64,000 bases of DNA from JAEDHM01 sp964368645 (GCA_964368645.1 CAYJBY010000013.1:1-64000); one strand, 5' to 3'. Numbered from the stretch's first letter, positions 42,922-51,653 are shown. The notes: generated by a model not told the origin, from the sequence alone. Numbers and translations: made by a program.

Positions 42922-43515
42922 ATGAAAAGGGTTATCACCACACCGATTACCTACGAAAGTATCAAGGATTTGAAAATAGGCGACTGCGTTTATTTGAGCG
43001 GAGTCATAGCCACCTGCCGTGACGCAGGGCACAAAAGGGTTTTGACCGAGAACCGTCTGCCCGAATCGATGAGCCTTGCGGACGGGGCGATTTTTCACGC
43101 AGGACCTATAATCAGGCAGGAGGAGGGCGGCGGTTATTCCGTAGTGTCCGTAGGCCCCACCACCAGCCGCCGAATGGAAAGCGCGGAAGCGGCTTTTATC
43201 GCAAAAACGGGAGTTCGGCTGATTGTCGGCAAGGGGGGTATGAAGGAAGCGACCGCCAAGGCGTGCCGTGAGTACGGCGCGATACATTGCGCCTTCCCGG
43301 GAGGGTGCGCCTTAGTCGCCGCCGACTCGGTAAGGTCGGTTAAGGCGGCGGAGTGGTTGGACCTTGGTATGCCAGAGGCGTTTTGGGTTTTCGAGGTAGA
43401 GGAGTTAGGACCGTTAATCGTATCAGTTGACACAAAGGGCAACAACCTTTTCGAGAACAACGCCGAAATCTACGGTGAAAGGTACGCGCAACTGACCGTA
43501 AAATCCTCAAAGTGA
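42922..43515 (+). CDS. ttdB: L(+)-tartrate dehydratase beta subunit
   Basis: 197 residues. The protein tracks E. coli TtdB through VYLSGVIATCRDAGHKR, DGAIFHAGPII, VSVGPTTSRRMES, VGKGGM, LGMPEAFWVFEVEELGPLIV and NNLFENN. The first Met (42922) follows GGGAGA, whereas upstream in-frame codons overlap the ttdA end region without a ribosome binding site. It forms the other half of the dehydratase active site. The pair lies downstream of pckA, and no tartrate transporter or regulator is next to it. A terminator follows at about 43707. Confidence 0.87.
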   Translation: MKRVITTPITYESIKDLKIGDCVYLSGVIATCRDAGHKRVLTENRLPESMSLADGAIFHAGPIIRQEEGGGYSVVSVGPTTSRRMESAEAAFIAKTGVRLIVGKGGMKEATAKACREYGAIHCAFPGGCALVAADSVRSVKAAEWLDLGMPEAFWVFEVEELGPLIVSVDTKGNNLFENNAEIYGERYAQLTVKSSK

Positions 43516-43706
43516 AGTTATACGGCTGACCGTAAAACTGTGAATTAAAACGCGCTTATCAACGGTTGAAACAACGCACTGGTTACTGCGAAACCGATAA
43601 GAGAAAACACGTTGCCACTTATCCAAAGCTTGCAAAGAAACTATAGGCTTGCGAGGTAGTTTGTCGTTTTGTATTACGTTGCGGACGGGGTACCCGTCGT
43701 TACATA

Positions 43707-43733
43707 AAGCCGCCTTTCAAGGGCGGTTTTTCT
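43707..43733 (+). terminator. Terminator of ttdAB
   Basis: CCGCC pairs with GGCGG around a 7-base loop, followed by five Ts. Confidence 0.65.
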
Positions 43734-43830
43734 TTCGCTCCTTTTAATAGCTTAAGATTTGAAAACCCGTATTGACTTTAGTCTGTTTTTGTGTTACGCT
43801 TATATTACTTTCATTAACCGGAGGTTACTA

Positions 43831-46095
43831 ATGGATTACGACAAAAAACTTCAACAGCTCGACGCCGATTTTGCCGATTGGTGGAAAAAAGGCTTCGACT
43901 CTCCAGAGATGACTTCTGCGCTGTATCCCTACAACGCAATGTTTTCTCCCATCAAGGTCAACAGACTTACCCTTAAGAACCGTCTTGTTATGGCTCCTAT
44001 GGGCAATATAAGTATGTGCGACGAGACCGGTCGCCCCAACCAAAAAATGCTCAAGTATTTTGAGGCGAGAGCCAAGGGCGGCGTAGGCCTTATCACTTCC
44101 GGTCTTATTCCCGTAAGCTTCGGCATCGACAAGTCCTTGCTGGAACTGGGTGATTTAACCTATTTCCCCCGTATCGACCGCAGTCGTACCGTTTTCGCAG
44201 GGTGGCGTGATTTGGCGGCTATGTGCCACGCTCACGGCAGTGCGTTCTTTATACAACTGACTCCCGGCTTGGGCAGAGTAGGCAATCCCCAGTGCTTAGT
44301 CAACTCCTTCTCCTTCCCCAGAAGCGCCAGTTTCAATCCCAACTGGTATATGAAGGACGTTCCCTGTCTTAGACTTTCCGATATGAGCCTGACCAAGATT
44401 ATCAAGCGCATCGGTCAGGGCGCGGCGGACGCTAAGGCTTGCAATTTGGACGGCGTTTATCTCCACGGTCACGAGGGCTATCTCTTGGAGCAAGTCACTA
44501 ACTCCGCGTACAACCACAGAGTTTTGGGCAAGTATTCCGATACCGAGCGTTTCGGCGTGGATATGATTAAGGAAATCCGTAAGAGAGTAGGCAACGACTT
44601 CCCCATTATGTACCGTATCGACCTATCCCTTATGCTTAACGCAACCTATAAGGACAAGATGAAGACGGTTTCTCCTCTCAAAAAGTTCGCCAACGAGCGT
44701 AAGATGGAGGAGACCTTAGTCTATATGAAGCACTTAGTCGAGGCAGGCGTAGATATGTTCGACGTGGACCTTGGCAGTTACGACAACTGGTGGTTACCCC
44801 ATCCGCCGTCCTCTATGCCTTCGGGCTGTTATCTGGACATCTCCGACATCGCCAAGAAGTTCTTTGCGGCTAACAATATCAAGAGCAACAAGGGCTTAGA
44901 CGTTCCCGTAGTGGCGGTAGGCAAACTGGGTTATCCCGACCTTGCCGAAAAGGCGATTAGAGATAGCAAGTGCGATATGGTAATGCTTGGCAGACCTCTT
45001 TTGGCCGATCCCGATTGGTGCAACAAGGCGTACGCAGGCAAGTGCTCGGATATTCGTCCGTGTATCGGCTGTCAGGAAGCTTGTCTTAACGAGTTCGTTG
45101 AGGGCGGACACCCCCAGTGTGCAGTCAACCCCAGAACGGCGTTTGAAGAGGAGTACTCTCCCGAGATACCTCAGGCTGACGTTAAGAAAAAGGTCGCGGT
45201 TATCGGCGCAGGTCCTGCCGGCGTAACGGCGGCGGAAGTGCTGATTGCAAGAGGTCACAAGGTAGATATGTACGAGAAGGGCGCAACTATCGGCGGCAAC
45301 CTTATCCCCGGCAGTCAGGCGAAAATCAAGTACGAGTTCCGCAATTACCTCAAGTACTTAGAGGGCGTTGTGGAGAAGCTTAAGGCTAACTCCGCCTTTA
45401 CTCTCAAGCTCAATACCGCGGCAACCGAGGCCGACCTGAAAAAGGCAGGCTACGACGTAATCATTATTGCCACGGGTACCAAGCAGGTTAAGCCTCCTAT
45501 CAAGGGCGCGGACAGCAACAAGGTTGTTTTCGCAGTGGACGTGTTAAGGCACCCCGAGCTTGTTAAGGACGCTAAGGATATAGTAGTAATCGGCGGCGGC
45601 GTAGTAGGCTGTGAGACCGCTTATCAGCTCCGTTACGAGATGGATAAGAACGTCAAGGTGGTGGAAATGGATAAGTTTATAATGAACCACGCCTGCACGG
45701 CTAACCGCGGACATTTACTGCACTACTTCGACGAGGGCGGCGTAGAGCTTCTCAACTGCACCAAGGTCGTAGAGATTAAGGACGGCGCGGTGGCTGTATC
45801 CCAGAACAAGCACAAAAACGTACCTAATCCGTATATGTGCTGGGCACCTCTGCTTCCTGAAAACGTAGTCAATCCTATGGACGCGTTGCATAAGATTAAG
45901 GACGAGTACGTAGATAGAGAGCTGAAAGCCGATATGGTAATAATGGCGGCAGGCGAAAGCAGTGCCAACGAGCTTTATTACGAGTGCTTGAAGAACAATA
46001 CCGCGGCGGAATTATACAACGTGGGCGACAGCTACAAGGGCGCGAGAGTGTTCGAGGCTGTAAGAAGCGCGTACCGCAAGGCTCGCAACATCTAA
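43831..46095 (+). CDS. Old-yellow-enzyme-type NAD(P)H:flavin/enoate reductase with Fe-S cluster
   Basis: 754 residues, like 2,4-dienoyl-CoA reductase (FadH) and the bile-acid enzymes BaiCD/BaiH. Domain one (about 30-410) is an FMN barrel with RLVMAPMGNISM near residue 52 and YLHGHEGYLLEQ near 210. The 4Fe-4S site is RPCIGCQEACLN...QCAVNP near 410-432. Domain two begins KKVAVIGAGPAGVTAAEVL (FAD) near 452, and IVVIGGGVVGCETAYQL near 588 binds NAD(P)H. It would reduce an alpha,beta-unsaturated acid, acyl-CoA or steroid. The ATG at 43831 follows GGAGG. It is monocistronic, with a strong terminator downstream. Confidence 0.92.
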   Translation: MDYDKKLQQLDADFADWWKKGFDSPEMTSALYPYNAMFSPIKVNRLTLKNRLVMAPMGNISMCDETGRPNQKMLKYFEARAKGGVGLITSGLIPVSFGIDKSLLELGDLTYFPRIDRSRTVFAGWRDLAAMCHAHGSAFFIQLTPGLGRVGNPQCLVNSFSFPRSASFNPNWYMKDVPCLRLSDMSLTKIIKRIGQGAADAKACNLDGVYLHGHEGYLLEQVTNSAYNHRVLGKYSDTERFGVDMIKEIRKRVGNDFPIMYRIDLSLMLNATYKDKMKTVSPLKKFANERKMEETLVYMKHLVEAGVDMFDVDLGSYDNWWLPHPPSSMPSGCYLDISDIAKKFFAANNIKSNKGLDVPVVAVGKLGYPDLAEKAIRDSKCDMVMLGRPLLADPDWCNKAYAGKCSDIRPCIGCQEACLNEFVEGGHPQCAVNPRTAFEEEYSPEIPQADVKKKVAVIGAGPAGVTAAEVLIARGHKVDMYEKGATIGGNLIPGSQAKIKYEFRNYLKYLEGVVEKLKANSAFTLKLNTAATEADLKKAGYDVIIIATGTKQVKPPIKGADSNKVVFAVDVLRHPELVKDAKDIVVIGGGVVGCETAYQLRYEMDKNVKVVEMDKFIMNHACTANRGHLLHYFDEGGVELLNCTKVVEIKDGAVAVSQNKHKNVPNPYMCWAPLLPENVVNPMDALHKIKDEYVDRELKADMVIMAAGESSANELYYECLKNNTAAELYNVGDSYKGARVFEAVRSAYRKARNI

Positions 46096-46322
46096 AGCGA
46101 TATAGGACTGTAGCCGACCGCTTAACCCTTTAATCACGGCAGTATGGCAACCGCTCGTCGGTTGAACCTCGCCGATAAATCAATCGCTTAACTCTTGTAA
46201 TTACACCTTAAGTAAGACGACCTCTTACTTTGTAATTACGCGATTAGGGCAAACGCAACTTAGCCTACAGGGTACGTAACATAGCGTATCGATTAGGCGG
46301 CAACGGTAACACAATAACAACA

Positions 46323-46361
46323 AAATATCCGCAAGCTGTATAAGCAAGCGGATATTTTTTT
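46323..46361 (+). terminator. Terminator of the enoate reductase
   Basis: AAATATCCGC pairs with GCGGATATTT, followed by Ts. It can also serve the convergent gene at 46395. Confidence 0.85.
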
Positions 46362-46394
46362 ATTCTTTTTTGTGAGTTAAATTGGGCTAGACAA

Positions 46395-47033
46395 CTAATT
46401 GTTCATAAACATATTGACGTTGTTAATCCCTGTTCCTATCTTGCTTTCCAGATAGGCTTTTAGCTTTTTGGGGCTGTGTATATAGGTGGTATCAATATCC
46501 CAACCCTTGCCGACCTTGTCGATTCTAACCTCGCCGTAGTTCCAAATTAAGCCGTTAAAGCTTTGATTGACGGATATTCCAACCAGCGGAGTCATTACCG
46601 ACTGGGCTTCCTTTTTGTTAAGGATTCCGCTTTTAACTATCAGCTTGTTTTTGTAAAACAGAATCTGACTTTGCGCCGCCATTACGAAGAGCAGGACGAT
46701 ACAGCAGAGAAAAACGATTGCTAACACTATTGAAACCACCGCAACGCTTTTCAGTTCGGCATCTCCTATAAAACTAGCAAACAGAATGATAAAAAACAGC
46801 GCAAGCGCGGAGAAAACGAGCAATCTTTTTTTGTAAAACCACACCGAGCGTTTAGCGCAGTATTCAAGCTCGCCGACGTCGGCACCGCAAGCATTATCGG
46901 TTACCGCCTGTACGTTGCCGTTTACAGCTTGCGCCTTATCGGCCGCGTTATGCGAGTTACCGATTGCCGCACCGCAATACGGGCAAGCGACGAAATCGTC
47001 GCTGATTTCCTTTCCACAGTTTCTGCAAAACAT
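46395..47033 (-). CDS. Zinc-ribbon, two-helix membrane protein with bacterial PH-like domain
   Basis: 212 residues. An N-terminal zinc ribbon (FCRNCGKEI...ACPYCGAAI; Cys3, Cys6, Cys20, Cys23) is followed by a linker, two membrane helices (about 68-92 and 98-122) and a bacterial PH-like domain (about 125-205, with GILNKKEAQSVMTP). Such proteins are widespread in Firmicutes and mostly uncharacterised. A ribosome binding site (AGAGGTG) precedes the ATG at 47033. Its promoter is a perfect consensus with an operator palindrome in the spacer, and a small XRE regulator is transcribed divergently, so regulated expression is likely. Confidence 0.82.
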   Translation of the reverse strand: MFCRNCGKEISDDFVACPYCGAAIGNSHNAADKAQAVNGNVQAVTDNACGADVGELEYCAKRSVWFYKKRLLVFSALALFFIILFASFIGDAELKSVAVVSIVLAIVFLCCIVLLFVMAAQSQILFYKNKLIVKSGILNKKEAQSVMTPLVGISVNQSFNGLIWNYGEVRIDKVGKGWDIDTTYIHSPKKLKAYLESKIGTGINNVNMFMNN

Positions 47034-47081
47034 AAAAAACACCTCTTACTATAATTTCAAGGATATTATCCCCTAATGATA

Positions 47082-47110
47082 ATTATAGGTGAGATTTCTT
47101 CACCTGTCAA
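47082..47110 (-). promoter_or_regulatory. Consensus promoter with operator palindrome
   Basis: On the minus strand, TTGACA, 17 bases, TATAAT. The spacer and edges are occupied by the inverted repeat AGGTGA-7-TCACCT (47087-47105). Confidence 0.8.
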
Positions 47111-47116
47111 GTATCA

Positions 47117-47137
47117 AGGTGAGATTTCTCATATAAT
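47117..47137 (+). promoter_or_regulatory. Second operator half and -10 of the XRE gene
   Basis: AGGTGAGATTTCT recurs exactly 30 bases after the first copy (47087) and sits immediately before TATAAT (47132-47137). The XRE start codon at 47145 follows seven bases later, so the regulator probably controls itself. Confidence 0.6.
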
Positions 47138-47144
47138 AACGGAT

Positions 47145-47351
47145 ATGATAATCGGCACAAGAATCAAGGAACTTCGATTGGAACAAAAGATTAGCCAGAA
47201 CACTTTGGCAAAAGCTATCGGCGTGGATAAACGCGCCGTAATTTTTTGGGAGCAGGAAGTCAACGAGCCGAAAGCCAGCTATATCGTGAAGTTAGCGCAG
47301 TATTTCGGTGTGCCTACCGACTATCTTTTGGGTTTAACCGACGTTTATTGA
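47145..47351 (+). CDS. Small XRE-family HTH regulator
   Basis: 68 residues forming a single Cro/C1-type helix-turn-helix: IGTRIKELRLEQKISQNTLA, then KRAVIFWEQEVNEP and the common ending YFGVPTDYLLGLTD. It lacks any effector domain and probably binds the AGGTGA operators between it and the divergent zinc-ribbon gene. I chose the ATG at 47145, because the in-frame ATG at 47076 would place the operator inside the coding region. There is no Shine-Dalgarno sequence, and TATAAT lies seven bases upstream, so the mRNA may be leaderless. Confidence 0.85.
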   Translation: MIIGTRIKELRLEQKISQNTLAKAIGVDKRAVIFWEQEVNEPKASYIVKLAQYFGVPTDYLLGLTDVY

Positions 47352-47429
47352 GGGTAATTCGGTTGCTTGCAGACGCAAAGATTTTCATAAATTAGGGTAA
47401 TTCGGTTGCTTGCAGGCGCAAAGATTTTC
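47351..47429. repeat. Two direct copies of a 36-bp sequence
   Basis: agggtaattcggttgcttg... occurs at 47351-47386 and 47394-47429 (period 43) with a single base difference. The first copy starts at the XRE stop codon. Confidence 0.9.
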
Positions 47430-47438
47430 GGGGAAGTA

Positions 47439-47468
47439 TTGACCAAAACGGCGGTTTTCTGCTATAAT
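47439..47468 (+). promoter_or_regulatory. Promoter of FAD oxidoreductase copy 2
   Basis: TTGACC, 18 bases, TATAAT. Confidence 0.7.
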
Positions 47469-47499
47469 ATTTAATAGTACGTTTTTTGGGAGAATTAAT

Positions 47500-48807
47500 A
47501 TGGATATTATTATTATCGGCGCAGGTATAGGCGGTTTGCAAGCGGCTAAGGTGTTAGCCGAGGGCGGAATTAACGTCACCGTTTACGAGAAGTGCACCAG
47601 AGAAAGCATCAGCTACGACTGGTTGGACGACGCGGAAACCAAGGTTTTCAGGGAGCTGAATATCCCTCTTGACAAGTGCAACGTGTTCCGTACCGACAAC
47701 GCCACCTTTGTGGCGCCTTTTTCCAATAAATGCCTGCTCGTACCCGTTGCGGAGGAAAAACGCGACTGGTCGATAGAAAGACGCCCCTTGTCCAACACCT
47801 TGGCGGACAGAGCGATAGCGGCAGGGGCTAAGGTCAATTTCGATACCGCCGTAGATTCCTTGCTTTTTGAGAACGGCAAGGTGGCGGGCATAATTAAGGA
47901 CGGCAAGGAGATAAAAGCCGATTTAGTTATAGACAGCAGCGGCGTCAATTCCAAATTCCGCGCCTCACTGCCTGCTTCCTACCATATCACGGCGCAACCT
48001 GCAAGGCACGAGGTTTTCAGAGCCTACCGCGCGTTTTTCAAACCCACCGAGGGCATCGGAAGTCCTGCCGAGCACCGCAAAAAGATATTCCTAAAGCACT
48101 TAGGCGAGGACGGTATTTCTTGGCGCGTAGTGGAGCCTAACGGCGACGTCAATATTTTGGTTGGCAGAATAGGCGAGTTGACCGAGGCAACTCTTGATCG
48201 GGCGATGGCAGACCTAAGAGCCAACGACGCTTTGATTAGCAAGGATATGATTAAGGGCGGTATCGTCTGCACAATACCCGTAAGATACGCTATTTCCAGA
48301 ATGATAGGCGAGGGGTACGCCTTAGTGGGCGACAGTGCCTTTATGACCATACCGATGATAGGCAGCGGCATAGCCTGCGCCTTGCGTGCAGGTCAAATGC
48401 TCGGCGAGGTAATTACCGCCGCCAAGTCTGTTGCGCCTGATATTCTATGGCAGTACCAGTACCGCTACTATACGGAGGTTGCCGCTTCCCACGTGTCCGT
48501 GGATATGATAAAACGCTATTTGCTCGCCACTCCTGCCGAGGACGTGCGGTTTTTGTTTGACGGCGGCATTATCAGCGATAAGGAGCTGAAATGCGTGGCA
48601 GAGGGTGCCAATTTGGTGCTTACTCCTGCGCAAGTTCTGGATAAGGTCAAGAAAGGGTGGAAAAAGCTGGGCGTTTTGCTTAAGCTGAAAGGCACCATTT
48701 CCAAGGGAGCTAAGGCGGAAGCCATAGCAAGAGCCATACCCAAGAATTACGACGAAGCCGCGGTTATCGCTTGGCAACGTCAGATTGACGGGATTTTCGG
48801 CAACTAA
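47500..48807 (+). CDS. FAD-dependent oxidoreductase (geranylgeranyl-reductase-like), copy 2
   Basis: 435 residues. The FAD motif is IIGAGIGGLQAAKVLAEGG at the N-terminus, and VGDSAFMTIPMIGSGIACAL lies near 280. It shares the TRES..YDWLDD motif near residue 35 and several long segments with the protein at 8522-9823, so the two are paralogues. Unlike copy 1 it is monocistronic, with its own promoter, a GGGAGAA ribosome binding site and a terminator. The substrate is unknown. No prenyl, carotenoid or quinone genes adjoin it. Confidence 0.88.
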   Translation: MDIIIIGAGIGGLQAAKVLAEGGINVTVYEKCTRESISYDWLDDAETKVFRELNIPLDKCNVFRTDNATFVAPFSNKCLLVPVAEEKRDWSIERRPLSNTLADRAIAAGAKVNFDTAVDSLLFENGKVAGIIKDGKEIKADLVIDSSGVNSKFRASLPASYHITAQPARHEVFRAYRAFFKPTEGIGSPAEHRKKIFLKHLGEDGISWRVVEPNGDVNILVGRIGELTEATLDRAMADLRANDALISKDMIKGGIVCTIPVRYAISRMIGEGYALVGDSAFMTIPMIGSGIACALRAGQMLGEVITAAKSVAPDILWQYQYRYYTEVAASHVSVDMIKRYLLATPAEDVRFLFDGGIISDKELKCVAEGANLVLTPAQVLDKVKKGWKKLGVLLKLKGTISKGAKAEAIARAIPKNYDEAAVIAWQRQIDGIFGN

Positions 48808-48837
48808 ACCTATCCCGTAACAGAGAACGATTAATCA

Positions 48838-48901
48838 AACCGCATACCGCACTTTTCTTTCATTAAGGTCAATGGAGCAAGCGCAGGCGTGCGGTTTTTT
48901 T
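48838..48901 (+). terminator. Terminator of FAD oxidoreductase copy 2
   Basis: ACCGCAC pairs with GTGCGGT across a long loop, followed by seven Ts. A second perfect hairpin (CAGTCCGTA / TACGGACTG, 48911-48942) follows without a T-run. Nothing else is seen up to 49148. Confidence 0.7.
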
Positions 48902-49148
48902 ATGCAAAAACAGTCCGTAAGCCTTTTGAGCCTACGGACTGCGTTGTAATCAGCCGCTTAGCGCGGCTTTGGGTGCCTTAGCCGTCAGCAAGTGACCGTT
49001 AGCGGTTGCTGTCGGTTAATTCCTTTTCCGCTTAACGGCGGACTGCGGATAACTGCGGATTCCTGCTAACGGTGCCCTGTCCGAAAAGTCGGTTAAGGCT
49101 GTTGGCAGTTTGCCTTTTCGCTTGCCTTTCGGCTTGTTTTGCCTTCAC

Positions 49149-49220
49149 TTATGCGCCCTCTGTGCCGTCCTCGGACAGTATGGCGAGGATAACCTCTTTA
49201 GAATTGATAATTACAGCCAT
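49149..49220 (-). CDS. 23-residue peptide gene coupled to the collagen-repeat protein
   Basis: A tiny frame on the minus strand begins MAVIIN and ends EDGTEGA. Its GGAGG ribosome binding site lies inside the last codons of the upstream gene (49226-49230), and the start is two bases after that gene's TGA. The spacing and strength of this site make translation likely. The size and position recall the small proteins often encoded after phage tail-fibre genes, but I recognise no family. Confidence 0.5.
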   Translation of the reverse strand: MAVIINSKEVILAILSEDGTEGA

Positions 49221-49222
49221 AA

Positions 49223-51259
49223 TCAGTCCTCCACCGTTATAGTAGCGGTTATGCTGTCGGTAGGAGCGGTTTTCGCGTACAAAGTCACGTTTTGACCGCT
49301 GACCTCGCCGAGAACAATACCCTTGTTAATCTGCGTTACCACGTTCATCGCAAGGGAAAGGATACTGTCGGTACCGACCGCCGTTTCCAGAGTCTTCACC
49401 GCCTTTACGGTAAAGGGAGTAATTCCGCTTGCGCTTACCCAGTCGTCGGCGGCAATCGTCACCGTTTCGGCAGTCGGGCGGAAGGCAACCGCCTTAAAAG
49501 CGGAGCCGTCAAAGTAGTACAGTCTGCCTATCGTCTTGTCGTTTATCGGGGAGAAGCCCACCGTTGCCGCGGAAAAAACCGTGCCGTTGACAGGACTTCC
49601 ACCCTCCTTGACCGCCGCAACCGTAAGAGCTGATGCAAGAGTAAGGCATTTACCGTTTTGAGTATCGGTAAGCGAGGTCGCCCAACCGTCGGGAATACCG
49701 TAATCGGCGACAGCCACCGTGCCGTATATGAAGTTACTGCCCTCAACGCCCACGCCGATAGCGTACTCGTAGCCGTTACCGCCGGGCATACGCCATACGT
49801 CCACCGCGTAATCGCCGTTGCAGGTAATCACGCAGAAAACGTCGATACCGGGAATTGCGCTGGAGTAAAAGGGGAGCTTGGCGAAAAGCGTTTTCATCTC
49901 CGCTGTGCTTAAGGTGTTGTTAAAGTAGATGTTTTCCACGGTCTGCCCCTTCTTAAAAGCGGCGGCAGGCACGTTGCGGTAGTATTTACCGCTTTCCCCC
50001 TGAAAAATAGCGGCGGTAAGGTCGCTGTCCGTAAGCCCGATTCCGCTATTGTCGGCGTCTGCCGAGGTTCCCCCCGAAGAGGTGCCGTCCGTATCCGCCG
50101 CTCCTGTGACGGCCACGTAGCTCGTGCCGTTGTAGTAGTAAATCACGCCCTCTGTGTAATCTGTCGAGGTGCTTGCCGTAGCCTTGCCGAAAATCACACC
50201 GTTGACGCCCTCCGCTCCTGCTGTTACAGAGGTAACGGTGACGGCAGGAGAGATAGTCAGCACCTTGACGTTACGCCTGTCGGTAAGGCTTGCCGCCCAG
50301 CCGTCGGGAACGGTTATCGAAACGGTGGGGTTAAGTACCGCCGTGCCGTAAACGTAACCGCCGTCTGCTGTGCCTGCTCCTATACCGTACTCGCCGTTCT
50401 TGCGGATAACCGCTAAGGACCAGCTTCCCGCCTTGCAGATTTCGCAGTATTCGTACCCCTCGTATTGAGGAACAGCGGTATATGTCAGCGCGGCTAAAAG
50501 AGTTTTCGCGTTGGTTTTCGTCAGCGCGGCGTTAAAGGCGATTTCGCTTAACGCGTCGCCCACCGTTATTGCCGAAAGGCTTTCCGTAGCGGTATGACGG
50601 TAGTAGGCGTTGGCGGTGGGGGTAAAGCCCTGCGCGGTCAAATCCGCAGCGATAACCTCGTTTTTCGGAGTTATCCAAATCGGGTTGCCGTCGGCGTTTA
50701 AGGCAAGCGTTTGACCTGCCGTTCCGCCTGAGGGCAGTGAAATACCGGCTTCGCCCGTATCACCCGTGTCGCCCTTGGCACCTGTTGCTCCCGTGTCGCC
50801 CGTGTCGCCCTTAGGACCTGTCGCGCCCGTATCTCCCGTATCGCCCTTAGGACCTTTTAGGCTCGCGTAAAAGGCATAGCTGACGGTGCCGTTAGCTACC
50901 GCGCTTACCAAGCCCACCGTGCCTGCCGTGTCCAGCAGAAAAGCTCCTGATTTCAAAGTATGCGCCGAGGGAATTGTCACCGCGGTCAGTGCCACCGTGC
51001 CGCTTCCTTCGGTTAATAGAGTGCCGCTGACTGCGTAAATACAGTAGCCGCCTACCGCCTGTAGGTCGGTATTAGCCTCGTCCACAATGCGGTTTAATTC
51101 CGCCAGAACGCTGTCCGTGCCGTCCACTATCGGACCGTAAATCGCCTTTTTGATATCGGCGGCTCTGAAGCCGTGATCGGACGGATTGTCGGGCAAGCCG
51201 TAAACGGTCTTGCGTTTAATTAGATTTTTTGTTGCGTCGGTTGTTTTTGAAACAGACAT
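49223..51259 (-). CDS. Tail-fibre-like protein with collagen-type Gly-X-Y repeats
   Basis: 678 residues with no signal peptide. The N-terminus (VYGLPDNPSDHGFRAADIKKA, then LAELNRIVDEANTDLQ) resembles phage structural or tail-fibre proteins. Residues about 133-170 form a Gly-X-Y run (GPKGDTGDTGATG, repeated), a collagen-like trimer element. Two homologous blocks of about 170 residues follow; each has a DGWA(A/T)SLTD segment, a VNG.(I/V)F segment and a (I/L)YY(Y/F)(N/D)G.(S/A) segment. The start follows AAGGGGG. No capsid, portal or tail genes are nearby, so it is an isolated or domesticated phage-type fibre, or a surface adhesin exported by an unknown route. Export and function are unproven. 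Confidence 0.7.
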   Translation of the reverse strand: MSVSKTTDATKNLIKRKTVYGLPDNPSDHGFRAADIKKAIYGPIVDGTDSVLAELNRIVDEANTDLQAVGGYCIYAVSGTLLTEGSGTVALTAVTIPSAHTLKSGAFLLDTAGTVGLVSAVANGTVSYAFYASLKGPKGDTGDTGATGPKGDTGDTGATGAKGDTGDTGEAGISLPSGGTAGQTLALNADGNPIWITPKNEVIAADLTAQGFTPTANAYYRHTATESLSAITVGDALSEIAFNAALTKTNAKTLLAALTYTAVPQYEGYEYCEICKAGSWSLAVIRKNGEYGIGAGTADGGYVYGTAVLNPTVSITVPDGWAASLTDRRNVKVLTISPAVTVTSVTAGAEGVNGVIFGKATASTSTDYTEGVIYYYNGTSYVAVTGAADTDGTSSGGTSADADNSGIGLTDSDLTAAIFQGESGKYYRNVPAAAFKKGQTVENIYFNNTLSTAEMKTLFAKLPFYSSAIPGIDVFCVITCNGDYAVDVWRMPGGNGYEYAIGVGVEGSNFIYGTVAVADYGIPDGWATSLTDTQNGKCLTLASALTVAAVKEGGSPVNGTVFSAATVGFSPINDKTIGRLYYFDGSAFKAVAFRPTAETVTIAADDWVSASGITPFTVKAVKTLETAVGTDSILSLAMNVVTQINKGIVLGEVSGQNVTLYAKTAPTDSITATITVED

Positions 51260-51478
51260 AAAATACCCCCTTGTGTATAAAATAGGTTGAAAAAGGGTAT
51301 AATCCGCATCGGCGCGAAAGGTACGACTTCCCCCTTATGAAAGTCGCTGATAACCTACGCGGATAATTCCCCCGAAAAAGCGTTCCGACCTGACCTGCCT
51401 TGACCGCCGCGATTTAATAAGGGCAAAAACCTTTGCGGCTGAGCGAAAAGTCAAGCAGTCAAGTCTTTCGCTGAAATC
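51260..51478 (-). promoter_or_regulatory. ~210-base structured leader of the collagen-repeat gene
   Basis: Between the predicted promoter and the start codon, CGACTT pairs with AAGTCG (51324-51346) and CCGC with GCGG elements further upstream. I could not match it to a known riboswitch. No frame with a ribosome binding site is visible in it. Confidence 0.35.
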
Positions 51479-51507
51479 ACTGTATCCTACGCGCAAAGTA
51501 TTGTCAA
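51479..51507 (-). promoter_or_regulatory. Promoter of the collagen-repeat gene
   Basis: On the minus strand, TTGACA, 17 bases, TACAGT. Confidence 0.6.
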
Positions 51508-51653
51508 GTAATTAATCGGACAGCTAAAATATCTCCCGAAAAACCCCAAATATTCCGTATTATTCTCGGCTTATTGCTTCTTTTTACGCGTGGCTTGTGT
51601 TTCGTTTGTGCGGTGGATTATCGCCCGAACCGATACGGTTTTTCAATCGGATA

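Noticed and set aside
51260..51478. Cyclic-di-GMP or other known riboswitch in the leader
   Set aside because: The conserved core bases of known classes were not found.
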